Positions 9,797-17,944 of a stretch of DNA of 64,000 nucleotides are shown here, piece after piece; position 1 is the stretch's first letter; each line of letters opens with the position of its first letter. The notes beneath the pieces are model-generated. The model had not been told where the DNA came from. It saw nothing but the letters and a program-made list of their open reading frames with translations, and did not search any database. This DNA comes from Photobacterium pectinilyticum (lineage in GTDB: Bacteria > Pseudomonadota > Gammaproteobacteria > Enterobacterales > Vibrionaceae): NCBI RefSeq assembly GCF_024357955.1, contig NZ_JANEYT010000019.1:1-64000 (forward strand), given 5' to 3'. The position numbers were made by a program, and so were the translations under genes.

Positions 9797-9828
9797 AAAG
9801 AAGCCAGCATCAGGCTGGCTTCTTTAAC
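9797..9828 (+). terminator. Terminator after the TSUP gene
   Basis: 12-bp stem AAAGAAGCCAGC/GCTGGCTTCTTT with a five-base loop (9797-9825), directly after the stop codon. The T tail is short. Confidence 0.85.
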
Positions 9829-9847
9829 GTTTTTTATTTCTAGACGG

Positions 9848-9899
9848 TTATACCAACCTACATAAATATTTGTTCAACTACTTATCCAGACTGGTATTA
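9848..9899. mobile_element. MITE-like element, internally deleted form (52 bp)
   Basis: Ends TTATACCA and TGGTATTA form 8-bp inverted repeats with one mismatch. The outer ~20 bases on both sides match the 181-bp element at 7883-8063, with the middle missing (ACCTACATAAATATTTG joined to TTCAACTACTTATCCAG). It lies between the TSUP terminator and the end of rlmI. Confidence 0.7.
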
Positions 9900-9907
9900 G
9901 AACGTTG

Positions 9908-11098
9908 TTACTTCACGTAGCAGGCAAAACCTTTCAGGTAGAAACCTTCTGGGTAAGCACTGTCTAGTGGGTGATCGGCAGCTTGACCGAAGCGCTCAAT
10001 AAACTGTACCTCACGCTTGGCATCAAGAGCGGCGTCAGCAATGATTTTCTGGAACAGGTTGTTGTCCATCAGACCCGAGCAAGAATACGTCAGCAGGGTA
10101 CCACCCGGCTTTAGGATCTGCATCGCAAGCATGTTGATGTCTTTGTAGCCACGGCATGCACCGACGAGCTGAGACTTCGACTCGGCAAACTTTGGTGGAT
10201 CCATGATCACAACATCGAATTTCTCACCGCGTTCGCGGTATTCACGTAGCAACTTGAACACATCAGCATTGAGGAACTCAGCATTATCAAGCGGGTAGCC
10301 GTTAGCTTCAGCGTTCATACGAGCAGTGTCTAGTGCCGGCTGGGAGACATCCACATTCACCACATTGCTAGCACCGCCTTTCAGCGCATACAGGCCAAAT
10401 CCACCGGTGTAACAGAAGCAGTTAAGAACACGCTTGCCGTTGACATACTTAACGGCGGCTTCGCGGCTGTCACGTTGGTCAAGGTAGAAACCTGTTTTGT
10501 GGCCACCAACAATATCGACATTGATCTTAACGCCGTTTTCTTCAATGGTGACAAATTTAGGTGGCTCTTCACCAGACAGTACACCAGTACGCTGCTTAAG
10601 ACCTTCCTTCTTACGCACTGACACGTCTGAACGTTCGTACACACTACATTCTGGGTAGCAGATATTAAGCGCTTCAACCAAGGCGTCTTTCTGTGCTTCG
10701 GCACCTGCACTCAACAACTGACACACAAGGTAATCTTGGTAACGGTCAATAGTGATGCCAGGCAGGCCATCAGATTCAGCGGCGATAAGACGGTAACCTG
10801 TCAGGCCGTCACGGGCTGCAAGAATGTCACGCAGACCTTGTGCGGATTTTAGGCGGTTGACGAAGAAATCCACATCGATTTGTTCGTTTCGAACAAAAGT
10901 CCATACTCGAACACGGATCTGAGATTGCGGAGAAAATGCGCCGCGTGCTAACCACTCACCATTGTGGTCGAAGATATCAACGGTTTCGCCAAGCGATGGT
11001 TTACCTTCTACGCGTTGAATGCCACGCGAAAAAACCCAAGGGTGGCGGCGGCGAAGTGATTTTTCACGGCCTTTAACCAGATAAATTGAAGCTGTCAT
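9908..11098 (-). CDS. rlmI: 23S rRNA m5C1962 methyltransferase RlmI
   Basis: SAM-dependent methyltransferase that makes 5-methylcytosine 1962 in 23S rRNA. The 396-residue form starting at [15 protein letters not shown] has the family's usual length and begins with a PUA-like domain (about 1-75). The Rossmann methyltransferase domain follows, with motif [16 protein letters not shown], motif IV MDPPKF and motif VI YSCSG carrying the catalytic cysteine. An in-frame extension back to 11275 adds 59 residues, but these come from a repeated intergenic element (see 11168-11320), so the ATG at 11098 is chosen. It lies divergent from acyP, keeping the E. coli rlmI-acyP-tusE-yccA order. Confidence 0.93.
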   Translation of the reverse strand: MTASIYLVKGREKSLRRRHPWVFSRGIQRVEGKPSLGETVDIFDHNGEWLARGAFSPQSQIRVRVWTFVRNEQIDVDFFVNRLKSAQGLRDILAARDGLTGYRLIAAESDGLPGITIDRYQDYLVCQLLSAGAEAQKDALVEALNICYPECSVYERSDVSVRKKEGLKQRTGVLSGEEPPKFVTIEENGVKINVDIVGGHKTGFYLDQRDSREAAVKYVNGKRVLNCFCYTGGFGLYALKGGASNVVNVDVSQPALDTARMNAEANGYPLDNAEFLNADVFKLLREYRERGEKFDVVIMDPPKFAESKSQLVGACRGYKDINMLAMQILKPGGTLLTYSCSGLMDNNLFQKIIADAALDAKREVQFIERFGQAADHPLDSAYPEGFYLKGFACYVK

Positions 11099-11167
11099 GA
11101 CTTGCCCAGTATGGAGTAAGGAGTGGGGGCGTATTATGTTGTCGAAACCACATAAAATCAAATTTAT

Positions 11168-11320
11168 ATAGCCTATCATTAGGCCTTGCCCGCAGTGCAC
11201 GGCCCAATGGGCAGGAACTAGGACTTTCAGTCCTCGTCGTCGTGATCCCAGCGCTTCAGCTTGCCTATCATCCAAGTAATTCTTGCTGAACTAAGCACCT
11301 TGAAGTTACTTGGGTATATT
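11168..11320. repeat. Structured intergenic repeat-like element between rlmI and acyP
   Basis: About 150 bases with a higher GC content than the surroundings. They contain nested inverted repeats: CCAAGTAA (11273-11280) with TTACTTGG (about 11305-11312), AGGACT/AGTCCT around 11221-11235, and TGCCC/GGGCA around 11188-11214. From memory this resembles a dispersed intergenic repeat common in Vibrio and Photobacterium genomes (its antisense reading gives a frequent spurious peptide [17 protein letters not shown]). Only one copy is in this window, so the repeat status is not shown here. Confidence 0.45.
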
Positions 11321-11477
11321 GCTAAGAGAGATGGGGGAGTGGTTCCTGATTGTTGTGTCGTGATTTCAATACGTTTTTGTTGGTACTCTCAACTAATATT
11401 GTTGTTGCGCTTATTGTTTTGTTTGCGGGCGATAACATATTGTTTTCGAGTGGAAAGCAGGAAGCTTGAGGTGATAT

Positions 11478-11750
11478 ATGACACAAATTTGTGTAAAGGC
11501 GTTAGTTACTGGCATGGTTCAAGGGGTTGGATTCAGGTTTCATACCGCACATGAAGGGCTGAAGTGCGGTTTGACAGGCTATGCCAAGAATTTACCGGAC
11601 GGCAGTGTTGAGGTCATGGCTTGTGGCTCAGAGGAGCAAGTTAAGCAACTACTTAGCTGGCTTAAAATCGGGCCGAGGACGTCACGTGTAGACTCTCTTA
11701 GCTGGGAGCAAATCGACTGGCGACATTATGATGGCTTTGAAATTATGTAA
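11478..11750 (+). CDS. acyP: Acylphosphatase
   Basis: A 90-residue acylphosphatase hydrolysing carboxyl-phosphate bonds of acyl phosphates such as acetyl phosphate or carbamoyl phosphate. The phosphate loop GMVQGVGFR (residues 12-20) carries the catalytic Arg20, and YAKNLPDGSVEV (about 35-46) carries the catalytic Asn38. The length is normal. An ATG with GAGG upstream (about 11468-11471) supports the start over the upstream in-frame 11261 opening in another frame. It sits between rlmI and tusE as in E. coli, convergent with tusE. Confidence 0.95.
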   Translation: MTQICVKALVTGMVQGVGFRFHTAHEGLKCGLTGYAKNLPDGSVEVMACGSEEQVKQLLSWLKIGPRTSRVDSLSWEQIDWRHYDGFEIM

Positions 11751-11795
11751 CGGGGCGCGAGCCCGGGATATATCACTGCGATGTGCAAGGTAAGT

Positions 11796-11839
11796 GGTGA
11801 TAGGCGAGAGGATACCGCTCGCCCATATTAGCTATCACC
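11796..11839. terminator. Two-part hairpin between convergent acyP and tusE
   Basis: An inner stem GGCGAG (11803-11808)/CTCGCC (11818-11823) lies inside an outer stem GGTGATA (11796-11802)/TATCACC (11833-11839). It sits in the gap between convergent genes and lacks a strong T run, so its role as terminator is inferred from position. Confidence 0.6.
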
Positions 11840-11847
11840 GTAAGAGC

Positions 11848-12177
11848 TTAGATACACTTTACAGGCTTTGGTAGGCCGGCCAGCTTCGTTGCTTGTTTTG
11901 CTGGCCCTTTCGGGAACAGTTTGTACAAGTAGCGTGAACTGCCTTTTTCTTCGCCGTACTTTTTAGCCATCGCTTTCACCAACATTCTAATCGCCGGTGA
12001 GGTATTGAACTCTTGATAGAACTCACGAACAAAACGGACGACTTCCCAATGGGCTTCACTCAGGGTGATTCCTTCTTCTTCAGCCAAGAGAGGAACCAGA
12101 GCCTCGCTCCAGTCGTCGGTGTTTTTCAGATAACCGTGGGCATCGGTGTCTATTTGTTTACCTTCAAATTCAAGCAT
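11848..12177 (-). CDS. tusE: Sulfurtransferase TusE (DsrC family)
   Basis: Last carrier of the TusABCDE sulfur relay that hands sulfur to MnmA for 2-thiouridine in tRNA wobble positions. The 109-residue protein is of DsrC/TusE type. It shows MLEFEGK near the start, helical regions with [15 protein letters not shown], the conserved KxxG near [22 protein letters not shown], and the sulfur-carrying penultimate cysteine in the C-terminal KCI. The location next to acyP and yccA follows E. coli. The usual spare cysteine of DsrC is absent, as in other TusE proteins. Confidence 0.94.
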   Translation of the reverse strand: MLEFEGKQIDTDAHGYLKNTDDWSEALVPLLAEEEGITLSEAHWEVVRFVREFYQEFNTSPAIRMLVKAMAKKYGEEKGSSRYLYKLFPKGPAKQATKLAGLPKPVKCI

Positions 12178-12244
12178 GTTTGCCTCGCATATAGAACGGG
12201 CAAAGCATAGTGATATTCAGGTTTGGCTGCAAGGTTACAGCAAC

Positions 12245-12272
12245 AAAAAAAGCGCCATTTGGCGCTTTTTCA
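12245..12272 (-). terminator. Terminator downstream of yccA
   Basis: AAAAAGCGCC/GGCGCTTTTT stem with a short ATTT loop, between yccA (upstream on the minus strand) and the tusE start. Confidence 0.88.
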
Positions 12273-12294
12273 TTATCTGTGACTGAATCAGAGA

Positions 12295-12960
12295 TTAGTC
12301 GTTGCTACCCATGATGCCTAAGATTTGAAGTAGGCTCAGGAATAGGTTGTAGATAGAAACATACAACGTAACAGTCGCAGAGATGTAGTTTGTTTCACCG
12401 CCACGAACAATGCTCTGAGTTGTCAGTAGGATAGCTGCTGACGAGAACAGAACAAACATACCGCTGATGGCCAGTGATAGCATTGGCATCTGTAGGAAGA
12501 TGTTTGCAACAACCATCACGAGGATAGCAACAAAGCCTGCCAGTAGCATGCCGCCTAGGAAGGACAGATCACGCTTAGTGGTCAGTGCATATGCTGAACA
12601 CGCCATGAAGGTCAGAGCCGTACCGCCTAGAGCAGGGACAATTGCGTGGCCCATGCCGGCACCAATATACATATTGAGGATTGGCCCCAATGTGTAACCC
12701 ATAAAGCCTGTTAGTGCGAAGGTAAATACAACACCCAAGCTGCTGTTACGGTTTTTTTCTGTCAGGAACATCAGGCCGTAGAAGCCAACCAATGTGATGA
12801 TTAAGCCAGGGTGAGGCATATTCATCGCCATCGCAAAACCTGCAACGACAGCTGACCATACAAGCGTTAGAGACAGAAGAAAATAAGTGTTACGTAGAAC
12901 CTTGTTCGTAGAAAGTACGCTTTCGTAAGCTGTGCCACGATTGACCATACGATCGTTCAT
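12295..12960 (-). CDS. yccA: Bax inhibitor-1 family membrane protein YccA
   Basis: A 221-residue inner-membrane protein of the BI-1/TMBIM family with about seven hydrophobic helices. In E. coli YccA is a substrate and modulator of the FtsH protease. The ATG at 12960 (MNDRMVNRGTAYES) is preceded by AAGGGGA at a good distance, whereas the 19 residues upstream in frame lack a ribosome site. A C-terminal helix pair, including SIYNLFLSLLQILGI, is typical of the family. It is transcribed separately from tusE, with a terminator between them. Confidence 0.92.
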   Translation of the reverse strand: MNDRMVNRGTAYESVLSTNKVLRNTYFLLSLTLVWSAVVAGFAMAMNMPHPGLIITLVGFYGLMFLTEKNRNSSLGVVFTFALTGFMGYTLGPILNMYIGAGMGHAIVPALGGTALTFMACSAYALTTKRDLSFLGGMLLAGFVAILVMVVANIFLQMPMLSLAISGMFVLFSSAAILLTTQSIVRGGETNYISATVTLYVSIYNLFLSLLQILGIMGSND

Positions 12961-13228
12961 AAATAGTCCCCTTAGGGTTAGATATGTGATTGCTAATGTA
13001 AATGTATATTGGGGCATTTCATCGCTATTGCAAGCCGTTTGTCAAATTAATGTGGCTGTCCCCAAGCAATAATCATTATTGTAACGATATGACCTGAATG
13101 ATACTTAACAATTCCTTATCTTTGTGGTCAAAGTTGTAAATGAATGTTACGGCACGTGCTTGCTGCGCCTCATTAAGTGTTTGTTTTATCATGTAATCAG
13201 GAAGAAAAAGTATCAACCTTTATACGGA
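12961..13228. other. yccA promoter region and end of the aap operon
   Basis: About 270 bases. I see only the yccA Shine-Dalgarno (AAGGGGA, minus strand) and no clear terminator for aapP. The region is AT-rich. Confidence 0.4.
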
Positions 13229-14020
13229 TTAGTGCAAAATTTGGTTCAAGAATAGTTGGGTCCTGTCTGATTGTGGGTTGTCGAAAAATGCTTGTGGGGT
13301 GTTTTCTTCAATAATTTCCCCCATATCCATGAAGATAACCCGGTCGGCAACCTGGCGCGCAAACCCCATCTCGTGAGTCACGCAAATCATTGTCATCCCT
13401 TCGTTAGCAAGTTCAACCATGACATCAAGTACTTCCCGGACCATTTCCGGGTCTAGGGCTGATGTCGGTTCATCAAACAGCATTACTTGCGGTGTCATGC
13501 ATAGCGAGCGAGCAATGGCTACGCGTTGCTGCTGGCCACCAGATAGCTGTCCAGGGTATTTGTTGGCTTGCTCTGGTATTTTCACCCGCTCCAGGTATTG
13601 CATGGCGATTTTTTCAGCGTCTTTCTGCGGCATTTTCTTTACCCATATGGGGGCCAAGGTGCAGTTTTCGAGCACCGTGAGATGGGGGAAAAGGTTGAAA
13701 TGCTGAAAGCACATGCCGACTTCTCGACGAACCAATTCGATATTTTTCAGGTCATTGGTGAGTTCGTTGCCGGCAACGATGATAGTCCCTTTTTGGTGCT
13801 CTTCAAGGCGATTAATGCAGCGGATCAAGGTGGATTTCCCGGAACCAGAAGGGCCGCATATCACGATCTTTTCACCTTGCTTAACCGTGAGGTTGATGTC
13901 TTTCAAAACATGGAATTCGCCATACCATTTGTTGACCGCCTCCATGATGATCATTGCTGTAGAGCTATTATTGGGGGGGCTCTGGTTAACATAGCCCTTG
14001 CTTACCGTGCTGTCTGTCAT
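13229..14020 (-). CDS. aapP: General L-amino acid ABC transporter, ATP-binding protein AapP
   Basis: The 263-residue ATPase of the four-gene Aap amino acid importer. Walker A is GPSGSGKST, the signature LSGGQQQR, Walker [12 protein letters not shown] and the H-loop CVTHEMG. It is GlnQ/AapP-like, of the polar amino acid type. About 22 residues before MEAVNKWYG are unstructured. It follows aapM after 20 bases and is the last gene of the operon (J-Q-M-P). Confidence 0.93.
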   Translation of the reverse strand: MTDSTVSKGYVNQSPPNNSSTAMIIMEAVNKWYGEFHVLKDINLTVKQGEKIVICGPSGSGKSTLIRCINRLEEHQKGTIIVAGNELTNDLKNIELVRREVGMCFQHFNLFPHLTVLENCTLAPIWVKKMPQKDAEKIAMQYLERVKIPEQANKYPGQLSGGQQQRVAIARSLCMTPQVMLFDEPTSALDPEMVREVLDVMVELANEGMTMICVTHEMGFARQVADRVIFMDMGEIIEENTPQAFFDNPQSDRTQLFLNQILH

Positions 14021-14040
14021 ACTAAATCCTTCTTGATGAC

Positions 14041-15138
14041 TTACCGTTTATGACCGGTATGAAGTTTGTTTTCCAAATATATGCTGTATCTCGACATACC
14101 AAAGCAAAACACCCAGAATACGAGTGCAACAAAGACGTAGCTTTCCGTGGCAAAACCCAGCCATCTAGGGTCTGTATTGGCCGCCTGACCGATGCCAAGC
14201 ACATCAAACATGCCGATAATCAGCACCAAGCTGGTGTCTTTAAACAGTCCGATAAAAGTGTTAACAATGGCAGGAATACTGATCTTGAGTGCTTGAGGTA
14301 ATACTATCAGGTACATTTTCTTCCAATAGTTTAGACCGAGTGCATCTGCCGCTTCATATTGCCCTGATGAAATGGCTTGCAGGCCGCCGCGAACGACTTC
14401 TGCCATGTAGGCAGCACTGAACAAAACAACCCCAATCAGCGCCCGGAACAGTTTGTTGGTCTCTGTTTCGGCGCTGAGGAATAGCGGAAGCATTACGGAA
14501 GCCATAAATAGAACGGTGATAAGCGGTACGCCGCGCCATACTTCGATATACACGGTGCAGAGGCTACGGATCACCGGCATATTCGAGCGTCTCCCCAATG
14601 CCAGTGCGATACCAATTGGTAACGACACGACAATGCCGACAATGGCAATGATTAACGTGATCAGCAAGCCGCCCCAAAGGTGGGTTTCAACGACCGGTAA
14701 TCCGAAAATCCCACCATAGAGTAAACCGGCAATAATGAAAGGGTAGATATTGACGAAGAACAACCATATCCATGTGCGACCTGGTGTCTTTTCATAGGCC
14801 ATTAGCGTAATCAATATCGCCAGGGTGAAGTAAAAAAGCTGGGGCCGCCAAAGTTCTTCTTGCGGGTAAAAACCAAACATAAACTGTTCGAACCGAACCG
14901 AAATAAACACCCAGCAAGCTCCGTTTCGTTGGCAGTCGTCTCGAGTTGTGCCGACCCAATCAGCATTGAGAAAGGCCCAATCAACGATGTTCCAAAGTGC
15001 CACGATAGCGAAATAGCCCAGAACAAGCGTTAGGCATGTGTTAATGGCATTGGAAAACAGGTTTTTGTGTAACCAGCCGATGATACCAACAGTGTTGGCC
15101 GGTGGAGGTAAGTCTGGGCGAAATTGGTGTTGATGCAT
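14041..15138 (-). CDS. aapM: General L-amino acid ABC transporter, permease AapM
   Basis: A 365-residue inner-membrane permease. The N-terminal third carries two or three hydrophobic segments. It is followed by the polar amino acid permease core with an EAA-type loop ([24 protein letters not shown]) facing the ATPase. The pair aapQ-aapM forms a heterodimer. It starts 12 bases after aapQ and is spaced 20 bases from aapP, clearly one operon. Confidence 0.92.
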   Translation of the reverse strand: MHQHQFRPDLPPPANTVGIIGWLHKNLFSNAINTCLTLVLGYFAIVALWNIVDWAFLNADWVGTTRDDCQRNGACWVFISVRFEQFMFGFYPQEELWRPQLFYFTLAILITLMAYEKTPGRTWIWLFFVNIYPFIIAGLLYGGIFGLPVVETHLWGGLLITLIIAIVGIVVSLPIGIALALGRRSNMPVIRSLCTVYIEVWRGVPLITVLFMASVMLPLFLSAETETNKLFRALIGVVLFSAAYMAEVVRGGLQAISSGQYEAADALGLNYWKKMYLIVLPQALKISIPAIVNTFIGLFKDTSLVLIIGMFDVLGIGQAANTDPRWLGFATESYVFVALVFWVFCFGMSRYSIYLENKLHTGHKR

Positions 15139-15150
15139 TGCCTCGTCCTC

Positions 15151-16317
15151 CTAGTGCTCGACCAGCGCAACTTTGCGGTTATAGATATTCATTATCAATG
15201 AAGTCAGTAGGCTCAGAGCAAGGTAAACGGCCATGGTCATGGCAATGATTTCGATAGCCTGTCCGGTTTGGTTGAGTGTGGTACCAGCAAAAACTGACAC
15301 GAGATCCGGATAACCGATAGCCATTGCCAAGGAGGAGTTTTTGGTCAAGTTGAGGTATTGGCTGGTCAACGGAGGAATAATAATGCGTAAAGCTTGTGGA
15401 ATGACCACCAAGCGCAGGTTTTTGCCTTGTGGGAGGCCAAGCGATAAGGCGGCTTCTGTCTGTCCGTGACTGACAGCATTAATACCGGCACGAACTATTT
15501 CAGCGATGAAAGATGCAGTGTAGACACTCAAGGCAAGCAATAAAGCGGCTAGCTCGGGAATGATGCTGATCCCCCCTCTGAAGTTAAAGCCTTTCAGTTC
15601 AGGGGCCTCCATATGAATGGGTTGTCCACTGGCGAAGTAACCGATTGTCGGGAGGATAACAAGCAGGCTAATTGACACCCAAAGGATCGGTGATTGCTTG
15701 CCTGTCGCTTGCTGTTTTCGCTTTGCATAAATTGTGTAGCCAATACTCAGTACTATCGCTGTGAGAAGAGCAAGACCTATCCAGTAGGCATTTTGCTCAA
15801 AAACGGGTTTGGAAAAATACAAACCTCGAACATTGAGGTAGACACTTTCGCCGAGGCTAATGCTGTTACGGGGAGAGGGGAGCGCTTGTAATACAGCGAA
15901 ATACCAAAAGAAGATTTGCAGTAACAGGGGAATATTGCGAAACGTCTCGATATAAACTGCCGCAAAACGGCTAACCAACCAATTGGAAGAAAGCCGAGCG
16001 ATACCGATAAGGAACCCAATAATAGTGGCAAGAAAAATACCTAATACAGAGACCAGAGCGGTATTGAGCAAGCCGACAAAGAAGGTACGGCCATAACTAT
16101 AGGTTTCATCGTAATCAATCAGACTCAATCCTATACCGAATCCCGCTTGTTCTGTGAGGAAGCCAAACCCCGTTGCAATCCCACGTTGCTCCAAATTGAC
16201 CAATGCATTGTTGATTATGGAGTAAATAAAAAAGAACAACGCTGCAGCGGCAAGTGCTTGAAACAACACTGCACGAAAAGTAGGGTTATATATTAGGTTA
16301 GATTTGTTCGCTGCCAA
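15151..16317 (-). CDS. aapQ: General L-amino acid ABC transporter, permease AapQ
   Basis: A 388-residue permease of the polar amino acid family, with a leading membrane segment at about 10-35 and a central insertion with two further hydrophobic segments, as expected for AapQ. The EAA loop AALSLGLPQGKNLRLVVIPQALR is seen near residues 275-297. It works with AapM. It is separated from aapJ by 105 bases, room for a weak secondary promoter or attenuation. Confidence 0.92.
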   Translation of the reverse strand: MAANKSNLIYNPTFRAVLFQALAAAALFFFIYSIINNALVNLEQRGIATGFGFLTEQAGFGIGLSLIDYDETYSYGRTFFVGLLNTALVSVLGIFLATIIGFLIGIARLSSNWLVSRFAAVYIETFRNIPLLLQIFFWYFAVLQALPSPRNSISLGESVYLNVRGLYFSKPVFEQNAYWIGLALLTAIVLSIGYTIYAKRKQQATGKQSPILWVSISLLVILPTIGYFASGQPIHMEAPELKGFNFRGGISIIPELAALLLALSVYTASFIAEIVRAGINAVSHGQTEAALSLGLPQGKNLRLVVIPQALRIIIPPLTSQYLNLTKNSSLAMAIGYPDLVSVFAGTTLNQTGQAIEIIAMTMAVYLALSLLTSLIMNIYNRKVALVEH

Positions 16318-16422
16318 AACGTCACATCCTGTGTCGGTGATCCTGTGTCGGAAGGTTTTGAAAGGTGGAGAAGGGATCTCTCCACCTTTGACCGCTAATA
16401 ACTGTTATTTGAATCAGAGCGG

Positions 16423-17643
16423 TTAGCGAATGGGTGGAGCATATTGCATACCACCGTCAGTCCATAGCGCGTTAAGTCCGCGTTTAATTTCAAGCGGGGA
16501 ACTCATGCCGACAGTACGTTCAAAGCTTTCACCGTAGTTGCCGACTTGCTTGATAACCTGATATGCCCAATCATCATTGAGCCCAAGTCCTTTGCCTTTC
16601 GGACCATCGAGACCCATAAGGCGGCGGATATTAGGATCATTTGATTTATTCATATCGTCAATATTGTGGGAGGACACACCTAACTCTTCAGCATGGATCA
16701 TGGCATTGAGTGTCCACTTCACAATATTAAACCACTGATCATCGCCCTGACGGACTGCTGGGCCTAAAGGTTCTTTTGAGATAATCTCTGGCAACACGAC
16801 TGCCGATGATGGATCTTGTAGATTCAAGCGCAGGGCGTAAAGTCCTGATTGATCGGTGGTGAGCACATCACAGCGGCCAGCTTCAAAACCTTTGACTGTT
16901 TGAGCGGCTGTATCGAAGACTACAGGGGTGTACTTCATTTCACGATAGCGAAAGTAATCGGCCAGATTAAGCTCTGTGGTAGTACCAGACTGAACACAGA
17001 CCGCAGCACCGTCGAGCTCTCTAGCGCTCTCTACCTTGAGCTCTTTTTTGATCATGAATCCTTGGCCGTCGTAATAGTTAACACCAGCAAAGTTTATCCC
17101 CAGTGCGGTATCACGATGAAGTGTCCAAGTTGTATTGCGGGATAGCAGGTCTATCTCACCAGACTGAAGGGCTGTGAAACGCTCTTTGGCGGTCAGTGGA
17201 ATATATTTCACCTTGGTTTTATCACCGAGCGTTGCGGCGGCAACGGCTTGACAAAACTCAACATCAATACCCTCCCATTCGCCTTTTTCATTCGGGTTTG
17301 AGAAGCCAGGTAAACCCGTCGTCACACCACATTGGATATAGCCCTGCTTTTGAATTTGGGCGAGTGTGTCAGAACTCGCTGAAGTTGCTGGTGCACTACC
17401 ATCAGACTTGCCCGCAAGTTGATTTTCAAGTTCAGCAATTTTCGCTTTGAGTTCTTCAGTTCCTGACTCAACGGCAGTCACGGCACCACCTGAAGCTTGA
17501 GCCAGCTGCTGCTCAAGTGTTTCGACTTTGTCTTGTAGCGATTGGATCATTTCTTTGTCTTGGCTGCTACCACTGCTATCACAGCCATTAAGAATGAGAG
17601 CCAGAGTAGATACTGCCAAGGTAGAGGTAAAGGTTCGCTTCAT
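16423..17643 (-). CDS. aapJ: General L-amino acid ABC transporter, substrate-binding lipoprotein AapJ
   Basis: The substrate-binding component of the Aap amino acid importer, 406 residues. The N-terminus is a lipoprotein signal (LILNGC, acylated Cys21). It is followed by about 55 hydrophilic residues with heptad-like Leu/Ile/Val spacing (about 29-50 and 61-79, for example IQSLQDKVETLEQQL and LKAKIAELENQL), then a Ser/Ala/Thr linker (80-91). The solute-binding fold starts near 92. The usual family members are about 340 residues with a cleaved periplasmic signal, so the coiled-coil spacer and lipid anchor are unusual. First gene of the aap operon. Confidence 0.9.
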   Translation of the reverse strand: MKRTFTSTLAVSTLALILNGCDSSGSSQDKEMIQSLQDKVETLEQQLAQASGGAVTAVESGTEELKAKIAELENQLAGKSDGSAPATSASSDTLAQIQKQGYIQCGVTTGLPGFSNPNEKGEWEGIDVEFCQAVAAATLGDKTKVKYIPLTAKERFTALQSGEIDLLSRNTTWTLHRDTALGINFAGVNYYDGQGFMIKKELKVESARELDGAAVCVQSGTTTELNLADYFRYREMKYTPVVFDTAAQTVKGFEAGRCDVLTTDQSGLYALRLNLQDPSSAVVLPEIISKEPLGPAVRQGDDQWFNIVKWTLNAMIHAEELGVSSHNIDDMNKSNDPNIRRLMGLDGPKGKGLGLNDDWAYQVIKQVGNYGESFERTVGMSSPLEIKRGLNALWTDGGMQYAPPIR

Positions 17644-17892
17644 AATTACGTCCTGTTATTTCTTATCATGAGACATTGACGCTTCTTATCGCCATTACTA
17701 GCAGTTATCTTTAAAAGGGTGCCCCATGATTTAGCAATCTAATAAGCACTTTCTTTCAGCCATAAAAAATAACTGTCTGTTTTTGTGTCACTATTCAGTA
17801 TAGAAACAGTTTGAAATAGTTCTAGTTAATAAGTCATTAACATTTCAATGGGCAGGATATATGGGGGAGTACGCTCGAAGTGGCTAAAGAAT
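17644..17892. other. Promoter region of the aap operon
   Basis: About 250 AT-rich bases. A promoter for aapJ is expected near 17660-17800, but I cannot define boxes with confidence. Confidence 0.4.
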
Positions 17893-17919
17893 GAAAGCCC
17901 CGCACAGGGCGGGGCTTGA
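17893..17919 (-). terminator. Hairpin downstream of the di-haem peroxidase-like gene
   Basis: AAGCCCCGC/GCGGGGCTT stem with a short loop, 25 bases past the stop codon at 17945 on the minus strand. The T tail is weak, so the terminator role is likely but not certain. Confidence 0.7.
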
Positions 17920-17944
17920 TGTTATATCTATGTTAATGAGCTAC

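Noticed and set aside
11099-11275. 59-residue N-terminal extension of RlmI
   Set aside because: Comes from a GC-rich structured repeat; family N-terminus [10 protein letters not shown] starts at 11098.
13568-14053. 161-aa forward frame inside aapP
   Set aside because: Antisense shadow of a clear ABC ATPase gene.
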